Positions 34,761 through 45,600 are shown, counted from the first letter of the stretch. The stretch is DNA of 64,000 nucleotides from Pegoplata infirma (GCA_963921195.1 OY992539.1:207445035-207509034); one strand, 5' to 3'. Numbers and translations are program-made. Notes: generated from the letters alone by a model not told the origin.

Positions 34761-36108
34761 TGTTTCAATATTTAAAATTGTGTGTCTGAGTACGATATTT
34801 GGTGAAGTTAAATCTTTTGGTAGTGTGTTTGAAAGAGTTTTAATTTTGATTTAAATATTTCATAAATATCTCTTATTAATGTAAAATCAGTGTTTCAAAA
34901 TATTAATCACTCAAAGAGATTATTCTCAATTAATAAATTTTGTTTTTAAAGTGTTAGTAAGACTTCTCTTAAATTTGGTTCAACTAAAGAGAAAGTAAGA
35001 GCGCATTGTTTTGGAAGAGAACAGCTTACAACCTCATCGAAAGATCTTTCGGCGAAGGAGCAGCTTTGTGATTCAGCAATGTAAGTGCATTTAAACTCTC
35101 TTTATTTTCATTTTATTCTTCTTCTTACTGTTTTTTTTATTATTTGCAATTTTTGTTTACATTCTTAATTTCTTCAAAATTTTAATAAAAATTAAAGTTC
35201 TTTGAACTCAAGATATTTTGATGATTAACATGACCAACGGTGTTACATTTGTTTTTAATAAAATATTTTTTTTTATAAATGGTAAAAGTTTAAAGTAATT
35301 AAATTAATGTTATTTGCTTTAGTTTGAAGAAATTAAGAATTTTAACGGGTTGAGGAAATTTTTGAAACACATTTAATTATTTCATATTTAAGTTTTATTT
35401 TTATTAATTTATTTACTAACCCTTTTTAATATTCTTTTTATTTTTATTATTATGTTATTCAATTTTTTTTTATATTTCTAATTTTAAAAATTGAATTTTA
35501 ATTTTGTTTTCGTTTTGATTTCCTTTATTTTTTTTATTTATTTTATTTTCTTTTTCGTTAAATTCGATGATTTATTTGTCGGGTTAAATGTTTCTTAATT
35601 TCGGTTTTTTTATAATAATTTATTTTAAGAATAGTTTTATATGAATTTTTGTTAATAAAATCATAATGGATTTGTGCTAAATTTAAAAGCATCTGTTTGA
35701 TTTTGATCTGAGGTAGGGTTATTGTGGTAGTCAAAGTGGGATCCTTAAATATAATTTTAGTAGGGTTTATTTTTTTTTTGGATCATGGATGGGTGGGCAA
35801 AGTCGCGGATACATTTCCACCTTGTATCTGTCGCAAGTTAAAGATTTAGCATTTTATTCATGTTTTATTGGTTTTTATATTTTTTCTTAATTTTCTTTCT
35901 ACGGTTTCTTTGTCCCTGTCTTTTTCTATCCTGCACGCGAAATAAAAATATTTATAAGGTAGCTGTGTGGTACTGGTTGCAGTGAAGCACTGAACCCCCC
36001 CAATCGACGAGCTATAAGGCTGGAGTATACGCGTGCAACCGCTTCATATCTGCCTCCGTTAACATCGACCACTTAAAATCACTTCGTTACATGCTACAAT
36101 ATAAATTT

Positions 36109-36126
36109 TGGCGCCCAACGTGGGGC
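36109..36126 (+). other. Primer binding site for tRNA-Lys
   Basis: TGGCGCCCAACGTGGGGC is complementary to the 3' end, CCA included, of insect tRNA-Lys(CUU) as I remember it. After one mismatch the match continues with CGAAC, so about 23 of 24 bases of the acceptor/T arm could pair. It starts 10 bases after the LTR end (spacer 'atataaattt'), which is longer than in many elements. Confidence 0.88.
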
Positions 36127-36878
36127 CCGAACAAGAGAATTTTTTTTCGTTTTACCATCTTTTGTTAACATTTCTTTTGTGTTTCAAGTTTTGTTCGGCT
36201 CCTACAAATTTCTATCTCTATTTTCTTTAGTTTTTCAAAATTTTCTTTTTAATTCTGTTTTTCTATATTTTTATATCTGTAAATTGTTGGAATTTGTTTG
36301 GATCAGGTTTAGTAAAACATTCTATTTACAACCGTCAATTATGCAATATAAAAAGGTAATCTTAATTGTTTCGTAAATCTATGAAATCATTCTTTTAAAT
36401 GTCTGGAATTCAGTTTTTGGAGTAAAGAGCTAAAATCTGACCGCTTTTTGAAAGAAGTCTAATAGATTTACTCTATCTTACTACGTATGGAAAGTTAGAA
36501 CAAAAGTTTAGTTCTTACCCGTTTAGTAGTACCTTTAATTAAATTTCTTTTCCAAATTTCCGCTTTAATTAGTTTTTTTCTTTTCTGCCAATATCGCTAA
36601 ATAATCATGCTATAGTCTAAACTACCACAAAATGCTTTTACCATCAGTACATCATAATCAAACAGATCATTTTGAGAAATTGTTTTTGTTTTTGAGAAAA
36701 ATATTTAAATTTTTTTTGCTTTCTTTTGAAATTTTAATAAACATATTTATCAACATATTTTAATTTTATTTTTTTTTTTTTAAAAATTCCGCAAAATCTT
36801 AAAGATTTTTTTTTATTTTTTTATTTATTTAATTATTTTATTTACTAATATTTATATTACATAATTAATACATATTTT

Positions 36879-36915
<37 letters not shown>

Positions 36916-37561
36916 GCTTCAAAATCTTTTTTTATATAATATATCTTTTGTTTACGCACCAAACTGAGAAATTTGTATCTACGAGATTGCACATATTTTT
37001 TTTCCTTTTTCATTAAAACTCTGCATAGTAGTATCTTGTTATTTCATTTTATTTCCCTACAAAGTTTTTGTTAGAGAATATACATTTTTGAGTAGAGCAT
37101 TTTGAGTTTATGTTAAAAGTGTTTAAATTCTGTTCGTTTCTATTCAAGCAACAGATTTTTGCTCTTAATATTTTTTTTTCTACAGAACACACACCAGTTC
37201 ATTCCATTCATAACATTTCTGTTTTACACATCTGTTGATGTTTTGATTTTCTCTAAAAAGAACAATCATTGTATTAGAAATACATTTCCGTTTCTGGTTT
37301 CAATATTTACATTTTTAAGTGTTTAAATACGACAGATACCAGTATAGCAATTCACTAAGGAAAAAAAATATTTCCGAATTGGAAAATTTAAGTTAATTTA
37401 TTTTATTTGCTTTCAAATATTTTTTTTTAAATAAAAATTTTTTTTTTTTTAAAAAAAGAAGAAAAAAGGCTAATATTTATTTAATACTATTTTTCGGTTA
37501 ATTACGTTTTTTTGGTTTCTATTTTTTTTTTCCTTTAATTTTTTTTTTTATATTGATAATC
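36127..37561 (+). other. Untranslated leader of the retrotransposon
   Basis: About 1.4 kb of very AT-rich sequence with a poly-A run of roughly 30 bases (36883-36913) and long T runs. A strong splice-acceptor-like site, TTTTTTTTTCTACAG, ends at 37185. No convincing ORF is present. The frame at 36179-36376 lacks a good start and any domain. Confidence 0.7.
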
Positions 37562-39178
37562 ATGTCGGACACTGAAACTGGCCTTGCTGGGACAGGTGCC
37601 TTACCCAAGCATCCTATATGTGATGCTTGCAAGCAGGTTATCAGTTCTAAAACTTTGCTAGTTACGACTGTTTGCAAACACAATTTTCATAAAAGTTGTT
37701 TGTCGCAACTTCTAAAACTTAGGCCATATTGCCCAGTATGCAATACTAGGATAGTCAATGATGGTCCTCAAATTACTACAAGAGGTGCAGCTAGGACTGA
37801 GGGGCAGGATAATGCTCCGACTGCAGTGCAAGGTACTGCTCAGACTGGAGGGCGGGATATTGTGCAAGCTGGTACATCTTCGGGTAGTTCTACTGCCAAT
37901 AATGAAGCTACAGCTTCTATTCAAAATCAGCCAGTAATGACTTCTGCAAATATACAGGAAATGGTCTTATCAACTATTTCCGCACAACAGGCTGAATTTT
38001 TATCTGCTATTACAAGTCAAATTGCTACCCTTGTAGAGGCAAATATACAGGCTAGTCTTTCAAGATTGAATTTAGGTAGTCCTGCCGAGACATCAAGACC
38101 ACCCCCTCAGCAGCAACTACCTCCCCCTTTGTATTCTTTACCTCCCCCTACACAACCAGTTCAGCAACAAGTACGTACTCCACCAAATAGAATGTTGACC
38201 CTTCCATCTGTAGAGCAACGTACCTTTAGGGAAATGCTTGGAATTGAACAGAGTTCTGCAGGTACACAAAGCCGTGCTGAAGCCGATCGCTCCAATTCTG
38301 CGTACAATCAATCGCACTCTTCTACCTTTAGTTTTCGGCCAGATAGGGTTTTGACCATTATGTCTAAATGGAATATCAAGTTTAGTGGTGGTCCAAAATC
38401 TCCATCAGTAAAATTATTTACACATATGGTAGAGTCTCAAACGAGGACGACCTTAGAGGGTAATTTTGATGCTCTGTGTAGCAATATAAGCTCACTTTTC
38501 GAGGATAAAGCCCATACCTGGTTCTGGAGATACCACAAATCAGTTACTGATGTTACCTGGCCTGAACTAAAAGCAGCCTTAAAGGAAGAATATCAGGACT
38601 TTAGATCTGACGTAGATATTGAGGAACTAATAAGGGCCCGTAAACAAAAACCGACAGAAACATTTGACACATTTTACGATTCGATTTTAAAAATGACAGA
38701 CAGACTTAAAGAACCGATAGAGAATGAAGTTTTGTTAGAAATTCTTCGTCGTAACATAAACCCTGATATTCAACATGAAATTTTAAACACCAAAATTGGG
38801 TCTATTCCTGAACTGCGTACAATATGTCGGCGGCGCGAATCTTTTATGGATGACCATCCGAAGCGTAGTAGTCAACATGCAAAACCAATATGGACTCAAA
38901 GACGTGTAGGCGCTGTTGATGCTGAAGTCAGAGAAGAGAAAGAGTATTTTTCTGACGAGGATGGGGCTGAAATATCAGCTATGGGTTTAGAGTGCTGGAA
39001 TTGTAGGCAGAATGGCCATAGATATGACCATTGTTTACAGGACCGAAAAATTTTCTGTTACGGGTGCGGTGCCCCTGATACTTACTTGCCCAACTGTACA
39101 AAGTGCAGTTCAAAAAACGGGAAAGCGAGTGCAAGGAAAAGCACTTACAAAAAACGACCAGATGCGGAAACAAACTAG
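37562..39178 (+). CDS. gag: Gag polyprotein with N-terminal RING-H2 zinc finger
   Basis: Structural protein of the retrotransposon particle, 538 residues from the ATG at 37562 (A at -3; the frame is open upstream only through non-ATG codons). Residues 20-60 form a RING-H2 finger: C20, C23, C38, H40, H43, C46, C57, C60, with the CKHNFHKSC core and a closing YCPVC. The Trp often used for E2 contact is Leu50. Residues about 75-255 are low-complexity, Gln/Pro/Ser-rich. About 307-402 match a retrotransposon Gag capsid region (LFEDKAHTWFWRYHKSV, WPELKAALKEEY, NINPDIQHEIL). At 478-491 lies a CCHC knuckle (CWNCRQNGHRYDHC); a second at 499-512 has Thr in place of His (CYGCGAPDTYLPNC). The basic tail contains the frameshift site. 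A RING on Gag is unusual to my knowledge. Confidence 0.93.
   Translation: MSDTETGLAGTGALPKHPICDACKQVISSKTLLVTTVCKHNFHKSCLSQLLKLRPYCPVCNTRIVNDGPQITTRGAARTEGQDNAPTAVQGTAQTGGRDIVQAGTSSGSSTANNEATASIQNQPVMTSANIQEMVLSTISAQQAEFLSAITSQIATLVEANIQASLSRLNLGSPAETSRPPPQQQLPPPLYSLPPPTQPVQQQVRTPPNRMLTLPSVEQRTFREMLGIEQSSAGTQSRAEADRSNSAYNQSHSSTFSFRPDRVLTIMSKWNIKFSGGPKSPSVKLFTHMVESQTRTTLEGNFDALCSNISSLFEDKAHTWFWRYHKSVTDVTWPELKAALKEEYQDFRSDVDIEELIRARKQKPTETFDTFYDSILKMTDRLKEPIENEVLLEILRRNINPDIQHEILNTKIGSIPELRTICRRRESFMDDHPKRSSQHAKPIWTQRRVGAVDAEVREEKEYFSDEDGAEISAMGLECWNCRQNGHRYDHCLQDRKIFCYGCGAPDTYLPNCTKCSSKNGKASARKSTYKKRPDAETN
39112..39146 (+). promoter_or_regulatory. -1 ribosomal frameshift signal
   Basis: The heptamer A AAA AAC (39112-39118) is in the correct phase: gag reads tcA AAA AAC GGG (S-K-N-G). 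A slip by -1 continues at CGG (39118-39120) into pol. The stem AGTGC / GCACT (39128-39132 and 39141-39145), extendable by a G-U pair, begins 9 bases after the heptamer with an 8-base loop. The heptamer is a classic retroviral slippery site. A second AAAAAAC at 39149-39155 is out of phase. Confidence 0.85.
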
Positions 39179-42100
39179 AAATTTTAAAAAGAAACACCAA
39201 CTTTGACCATAATACAACCGGAGGTGAAATGTCTCACACCGGAAGTAAAATTTTATCTACCGGAAATGACAATATTAAACCTTTGTGCACTAATGATAGA
39301 TTTTTCAAACCCTTTCACGTTCGCTTGCAGGAATACAATGAGGCTCGTGATAGAATTTTTAACAGTGATTCCCAACCTACGCGCTCAGCTCTGCGTATGC
39401 GTTCATTTTGGCAAAAAGTTAGGGGCTTTAATAAAAAATTAATTTGTTCTGTTTTAGATAAACCATGTGATATAAGGCCATATGCTGAGGTGATCCTCTT
39501 TGGTGAAAAGATTTTAGGTCTAATGGATACGGGTGCTTCTATCAGTTGCATCGGTGCCACAGCTGCTAAAAATTATATTGCTTCTGGTTCTCCTTTTAAA
39601 AAATTAAATTCAAGTGTGAAAACAGCGGATGGCAATAGCCAAAAGATTTTAGGTTGTGTTGAAACTAATATCACTTTTAAGGGGGTTAATAAGAAAATTT
39701 TAATTTACATAGTACCAAGTTTAGACCGCGATTTATTTCTGGGAATTGATTTTTGGGATCTTTTTGAGTTACTCCCTGCTTGTCTTACACAAATTTCATC
39801 TTCTAACCCAGAGGATGAAGTGCATGAAATTTCACCACAAATCCCTTTATCTTCTGTTCAAAAACAGCTTTTGAATAAAATAGTCAACTTATTTCCTTCA
39901 TTTGCTAAACAAGGTTTGGGAAAAACAAAAGTTTTGTGTCACGTTATTGACACCGGTGATGCCAAACCGATTAAACAGCGGCATTACCCCGTATCACCTG
40001 CTGTGGAAAAATTAATTTACGATGAATTGGATCGTATGATATCTCTGGGCGTTATCGAGGAATCGAATAGCGCATGGTCTTCTCCTGTAGTGCTCCACAG
40101 AAAACCGGGTAAAAATCGACTATGTTTGGACAGTAGGAAATTAAATTCGGTAACTGTTGGTGATGCCTACCCCTTGCCTCAAATTGATGGCATTTTAAGT
40201 AGGTTACCAAAAGCCGAATTTATAACAAGCCTAGACCTCAAAGATGCTTTTTGGCAGATTCCGTTAGATGTGGGATCTAAAGAGAAAACTGCATTTACTG
40301 TTCCTGGGAGACCGTTGTACCATTACAACGTAATGCCATTTGGGCTCTGCAATGCCCCGCAGACCATGTCCCGTCTTATGGACAAGGTGATACCACCGTC
40401 TCTCAGGACAGAAGTGTTCGTTTATCTTGACGATCTTCTTATCATTTCGGATTCTTTTGAGAGGCATCTTGAGGTTCTAGGGATTGTTGCAGAGAAAATT
40501 AATGAATCAGGACTGACAATTAATGTAGAAAAAAGTAATTTTTGTGTCCCGGAAGTGAAGTATTTAGGCCATGTTGTGGGTAATGGGGTCATTCAGACGG
40601 ATCCGGAAAAAGTGTCCGCTATAACCGACTTTCCAGTTCCTAGATCCGTAAAGCAAATTCGTAGATTTTTAGGGATGACAGGTTGGTACCGGAAATTTAT
40701 CAGGAACTACGCGTCAATTACCACACCTATAACTGATTTGTTAAAAGCCAAGAAAAAATTTGTATGGACCGATGAAGCCCAAAAAGCTTTTGAAGTTTTA
40801 AAGACCCATTTGAGTACCGCGCCTGTTTTACATAGCCCTAATTTTTCGCAGCCATTCTTTATACACTGCGATGCTAGTAAAACAGGTATAGGAAGCGTAT
40901 TGGTACAAAAGAATTCGGAGGGTGAAGAGGTTCCTGTGGCATTTATGTCCAAGAAGCTCAACCAAGCCCAACGAAACTATTCCGTTACCGAACAAGAATG
41001 CTTAGCAGCTTTGCTGAGTATTAAAAAGTTTAGAGCATATGTCGAAGGGCATGAGTTTACTGTGGTCACTGATCATGCGTCCTTGAAGTGGCTCATGTCC
41101 CAGACAGATCTCAGCTCAAGGTTAGCTCGATGGTCTTTAAAACTGCAGGGGTACAAATTTAACATACAGCATAGGCGTGGTAGTCTGAATATAGTTCCTG
41201 ATACTTTATCTAGGGCCAACACTGAGGACTTGTCCGCATTATGTATTAATAGTCTTTCCGATTTTGACAGTGACAGCGGGGTATTCGTAGACCTTAGCTC
41301 TACACATTTTCAAGCTGACGAACATAAGGAACTGTTAAACAAACTTGGGGGAAAAATTGACCAATTGCCGGACTTGAAATTAGTTGACGGATACCTGTAC
41401 AGACGGACTGAGCATGCTACAGGAGAAAAATTGCAGGACGATCTTGCATGGAAGCTCTGGATTCCTCGGGGAATGATTCCAGAGATTCTCAAACGTGCCC
41501 ATGATAACCCTTTATCGTCACATTGTGGTATAAACAAAACACTGGATAGAATTCGCAGGTTTTATTTTTGGCCGAATTTGGCTGTCGATGTGAAAAACTA
41601 CGTAAATAATTGTGAGGTGTGTAAAGCAACAAAGCATCCTAATCAAGTACTTAGACCACCAATGGGTAAAATGTCTGAAACGCAGCGGTTTTTCCAAAAA
41701 TTATATGTCGATTTTCTTGGACCGTATCCGAGGTCCCGTTCGGGTCATATTGGTATTTTTATCGTATTGGATCATTTTTCCAAATTCCCATTTTTAAAAC
41801 CGGTGAAAAAGTTTACTGCTGATCCAGTTATAAAATATCTTGAAGGTGAATTGTTTCATACGTTTGGGGTCCCGGAAACCCTAGTGTCAGATAATGGGTC
41901 ACAATTTCGTTCCCACCAATTTAATGACCTTCTTAAACGGTATGGCATTAACCACGTTTACACTGCCGTTCACGCGCCGCAAGCAAACGCCTCTGAACGG
42001 GTTAATAGATCGGTTCTATCGGGGATAAAATCGTATATAAAGCCAGATCAAAAGAATTGGGACGAGTTGTTGAGCAGTATCTGTTGTTCATTGCGTTCGG

Positions 42101-42525
42101 CTGTGCACTCGGCCATCGGTACTTCACCATACTATTTAGCTTTTGGTCAGCATATGATAACAAATGGTTCCACTTATCCATTACTGCGGCAATTAGAGAT
42201 GTTGGATGATAGATCTGTGCGGTTTGATAGGAATGATTCGATGCAAATAATGAGTAGAAAAGCGGCTGAAACTATGAAAAAGCAATTTGATCGTAATGAG
42301 AAGACCTACAATCTTCGATCCAGAGAGGTATCCTATGATGTAGGTCAAGAAGTGTTTCGTCGAAACTTTAAACAAAGTAATTTTGAACAGGGCTACAATG
42401 CCAAGTTAGCACCTACTTTTCTAAAGGCCCGCGTACGCAGAAAATTGGGTAACAGTTATTATGAGTTGGAGGATCTTAAGGGTACTCTTTTAGGAAACTA
42501 TCACGCAAAGGACATCAGGCAATAA
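39118..42525 (+). CDS. pol: Pol polyprotein (protease, reverse transcriptase, RNase H, integrase), made by -1 frameshift
   Basis: The frame is open from at least 39103 and has no suitable ATG before the protease, so it is read as Gag-Pol (about 1654 residues). Numbering from 39103: aspartic protease with DTGA at 142-145 and LFLGIDF at 211-217; reverse transcriptase about 290-490 with D378 in SLDLKDAFWQIPL and YLDD at 441-444; RNase H about 583-705 with D590, E632, D657 and D700; integrase with zinc-binding H800, H807, C837, C840 and catalytic D870, D930, E965 (spacing 59 and 34). The tail around 1078-1140 resembles a GPY/F-type module, and no chromodomain is seen. All catalytic residues are present and there is no internal stop. 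The length and order are typical of Ty3/gypsy. The products copy the RNA to DNA and insert it into the genome. Confidence 0.95.
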   Translation, partial: RESECKEKHLQKTTRCGNKLEILKRNTNFDHNTTGGEMSHTGSKILSTGNDNIKPLCTNDRFFKPFHVRLQEYNEARDRIFNSDSQPTRSALRMRSFWQKVRGFNKKLICSVLDKPCDIRPYAEVILFGEKILGLMDTGASISCIGATAAKNYIASGSPFKKLNSSVKTADGNSQKILGCVETNITFKGVNKKILIYIVPSLDRDLFLGIDFWDLFELLPACLTQISSSNPEDEVHEISPQIPLSSVQKQLLNKIVNLFPSFAKQGLGKTKVLCHVIDTGDAKPIKQRHYPVSPAVEKLIYDELDRMISLGVIEESNSAWSSPVVLHRKPGKNRLCLDSRKLNSVTVGDAYPLPQIDGILSRLPKAEFITSLDLKDAFWQIPLDVGSKEKTAFTVPGRPLYHYNVMPFGLCNAPQTMSRLMDKVIPPSLRTEVFVYLDDLLIISDSFERHLEVLGIVAEKINESGLTINVEKSNFCVPEVKYLGHVVGNGVIQTDPEKVSAITDFPVPRSVKQIRRFLGMTGWYRKFIRNYASITTPITDLLKAKKKFVWTDEAQKAFEVLKTHLSTAPVLHSPNFSQPFFIHCDASKTGIGSVLVQKNSEGEEVPVAFMSKKLNQAQRNYSVTEQECLAALLSIKKFRAYVEGHEFTVVTDHASLKWLMSQTDLSSRLARWSLKLQGYKFNIQHRRGSLNIVPDTLSRANTEDLSALCINSLSDFDSDSGVFVDLSSTHFQADEHKELLNKLGGKIDQLPDLKLVDGYLYRRTEHATGEKLQDDLAWKLWIPRGMIPEILKRAHDNPLSSHCGINKTLDRIRRFYFWPNLAVDVKNYVNNCEVCKATKHPNQVLRPPMGKMSETQRFFQKLYVDFLGPYPRSRSGHIGIFIVLDHFSKFPFLKPVKKFTADPVIKYLEGELFHTFGVPETLVSDNGSQFRSHQFNDLLKRYGINHVYTAVHAPQANASERVNRSVLSGIKSYIKPDQKNWDELLSSICCSLRSAVHSAIGTSPYYLAFGQHMITNGSTYPLLRQLEMLDDRSVRFDRNDSMQIMSRKAAETMKKQFDRNEKTYNLRSREVSYDVGQEVFRRNFKQSNFEQGYNAKLAPTFLKARVRRKLGNSYYELEDLKGTLLGNYHAKDIRQ

Positions 42526-42609
42526 ATTACGGATAATTCAAATTTTGCAAGCGTGATCAGCCTTGGTGCTTTATTTAACCCCCATAGTCTGATTTTGGCG
42601 GGGGGGTGT
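42526..42609 (+). other. 3' untranslated stretch with G-rich plus-strand primer tract
   Basis: Only 84 bases lie between the pol stop and the 3' LTR, which leaves no room for env. The purine tract is GGCGGGGGGG (42597-42606), followed by TGT and then the LTR start TGTAATGG. It contains one C and no A, and three bases separate it from the LTR. An upstream CCCCC (42580-42584) could pair with it. Confidence 0.75.
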
Positions 42610-45600
42610 TGTAATGGCGCTTGCTTTCAAATATATTTTTTTTTATTTATTTTAAAAATATATCCGTTAAATATTTTTGCTATAATTTTTTTTTTGTTGT
42701 ATTCACTGCCATCTGTACGTCAGTAGCCACTTTGATACTCGTAGCTACACTTTGTTGTACTGACATTTATCCTGTATTTATTTTATCATTTTTTCTCAAT
42801 TTTTGGAAATAAAACGTTAAGTATTTAGCGCGCCGAAGCGCGTTACTAAATACGAGGTTTCTTGGTAGCAAGAGGCAAGTATCTTGGGCATTGTAAAGTC
42901 CAGAAGCCGTTGTGAAAAGTATACCTTTTATTCAACATAATAAAGTCTTTTTTTTTGTGAAAGTGTTTAAAAAAATTTTTCTTTAAAGTGCAGTTTTTAT
43001 TTAAACAAATTTAATTTGTATTACAGTGTTTTTAATTTTCTAAGGAAAATTAAATTGTTTTTCAACAATATTTTTTTTTATATATAAAAAAATATTTTTT
43101 TTTTTATGTGAGTATTTTCTTTTTTTTATATTTTGCAAAATTTTTCTTTTGTAGAGTATGTTACTTAAATTTTCGTGAAATAAACGAACATCAATTTTAT
43201 TTGTTTTAGTTACTCAGCTTTACCTACAAAAGAAAAAAAAACAAATCAAGGGCTAAATTCTCTTCAGGGTGAATTTTGGCTAATAGAGATTTCAAAAATT
43301 TGGTCAACTTATTTTATTAAAGGTATGTTCACTTCGACGAATTAGCTTTTGTTTAAATCAATCAGTTAAAAGATTTTTTTTATTGATTTTAGATTGCTAT
43401 ATGTTATTTTTTTTGTTGGCTTAATTTTTGCTTTTGGCGGGACTTATTTTTGTACCATTTGTCCCTTTGGTGCCATCCCTTAATGGTAATTTTTTTTTAT
43501 TTAATTAATCGTTTATATAAAAATTCTTATAAAACCTTTTTGTTTTATTAGAGTTGGCACCTTGTGTAAAATACAACAACCTGCAGGCAATAGCTAAATT
43601 CGTAGCATCAACGATCAAGCGAGGAATCAAAAGCTTTTGTTTATACTTGCTCTCTCTTCTTGGTTTAGATCATCAGTATAAAAATAAAGTGTCAAAGTGC
43701 GGTTCGGTCAACGTTATTACGTTTTAGATATTGGTTTTGCCGTCGGTAAACCATTTGTTGTTTTAATTGCCCTAAAGTGTTACTGAAATCGTCAGGAAAA
43801 TCCCTTGAAAAGCACGGAAAATTTAACTTGGGTTTTCCATATTATTTTTGACGTGCATGAAAATTTTAAAATCGTGATTCAGTGATCAGAACATATTTTA
43901 TTTTATTATATTTTAAATTTACACGGAAGTACAACATACAATAACAAACATACGCATACATAAAACAAAACAACATAAAATTTAACATACTAACAACCAG
44001 TGTTTAAAATTTAAAATTTGAAAAGATAAGTGTTAAAATCTACAGTGTGCAAAAAGCAAAAAAATTTTGATAAAGCAAAATAAATTCAATTTCCTTTTTT
44101 TTTAAATTTAAACAAAGTAGTAAATTTATTAAATTATCGAAATTTTAGTTTTTTATTAAATATCGCGAAATTTAATTTTTTTTGTGCCTTGGTGTAAAAT
44201 TATTTTTCAAAATTTGCTAAAGAATTTATTTTGTTTTACATTATTTTTCGGTTTTTTTATTATTGTTTTCTATACTGAATTTTTTTTATATAGTTTTCTA
44301 TGCCAAAGATCGTACGGTTTTATTTTGCATGGTTTAATATGGAACACACATTTTAACATATTTGTTTTTTTTTATATTAGCAAAATTGTCAATTCTGTTA
44401 TTAACAGAATTGAACACCCACGACATTTTCTGTTAATAACAGTGTTTCAATATTTAAAATTGTGTGTCTGAGTACGATATTTGGTGAAGTTAAATCTTTT
44501 GGTAGTGTGTTTGAAAGAGTTTTAATTTTGATTTAAATATTTCATAAATATCTCTTATTAATGTAAAATCAGTGTTTCAAAATATTAATCACTCAAAGAG
44601 ATTATTCTCAATTAATAAATTTTGTTTTTAAAGTGTTAGTAAGACTTCTCTTAAATTTGGTTCAACTAAAGAGAAAGTAAGAGCGCATTGTTTTGGAAGA
44701 GAACAGCTTACAACCTCATCGAAAGATCTTTCGGCGAAGGAGCAGCTTTGTGATTCAGCAATGTAAGTGCATTTAAACTCTCTTTATTTTCATTTTATTC
44801 TTCTTCTTACTGTTTTTTTTATTATTTGCAATTTTTGTTTACATTCTTAATTTCTTCAAAATTTTAATAAAAATTAAAGTTCTTTGAACTCAAGATATTT
44901 TGATGATTAACATGACCAACGGTGTTACATTTGTTTTTAATAAAATATTTTTTTTTATAAATGGTAAAAGTTTAAAGTAATTAAATTAATGTTATTTGCT
45001 TTAGTTTGAAGAAATTAAGAATTTTAACGGGTTGAGGAAATTTTTGAAACACATTTAATTATTTCATATTTAAGTTTTATTTTTATTAATTTATTTACTA
45101 ACCCTTTTTAATATTCTTTTTATTTTTATTATTATGTTATTCAATTTTTTTTTATATTTCTAATTTTAAAAATTGAATTTTAATTTTGTTTTCGTTTTGA
45201 TTTCCTTTATTTTTTTTATTTATTTTATTTTCTTTTTCGTTAAATTCGATGATTTATTTGTCGGGTTAAATGTTTCTTAATTTCGGTTTTTTTATAATAA
45301 TTTATTTTAAGAATAGTTTTATATGAATTTTTGTTAATAAAATCATAATGGATTTGTGCTAAATTTAAAAGCATCTGTTTGATTTTGATCTGAGGTAGGG
45401 TTATTGTGGTAGTCAAAGTGGGATCCTTAAATATAATTTTAGTAGGGTTTATTTTTTTTTTGGATCATGGATGGGTGGGCAAAGTCGCGGATACATTTCC
45501 ACCTTGTATCTGTCGCAAGTTAAAGATTTAGCATTTTATTCATGTTTTATTGGTTTTTATATTTTTTCTTAATTTTCTTTCTACGGTTTCTTTGTCCCTG

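Larger units (their letters stand above)
32928..36098 (+). repeat. 5' long terminal repeat, 3171 bp
   Basis: It begins TGTAATGGCGC and ends CATGCTACA, the usual TG...CA borders. The copy at 42610-45780 has exactly the same length and no difference in any segment I compared. It holds a GC-rich hairpin (33140-33171), a TATA box (33995), a pair of palindromes (34708-34760), a splice-donor-like site (35081) and AATAAA signals near 33126, 33256, 34000 and 35941. Small frames at 32939-33130 and 34502-34789 encode Phe-rich strings and are not thought to be genes. Confidence 0.95.

Noticed and set aside
34502..34789. 95-codon ORF in the LTR (repeated at 44184)
   Set aside because: Non-ATG start, T-rich DNA giving hydrophobic residues, and it spans the two palindromes. 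No sign of selection can be seen.
39149..39155. Second slippery heptamer AAAAAAC
   Set aside because: Its codon phase in gag is AAA AAA C, not X XXY YYZ, so tandem -1 slippage is not expected here.
42526..42609. env gene downstream of pol
   Set aside because: Only 84 bases separate the pol stop and the LTR.
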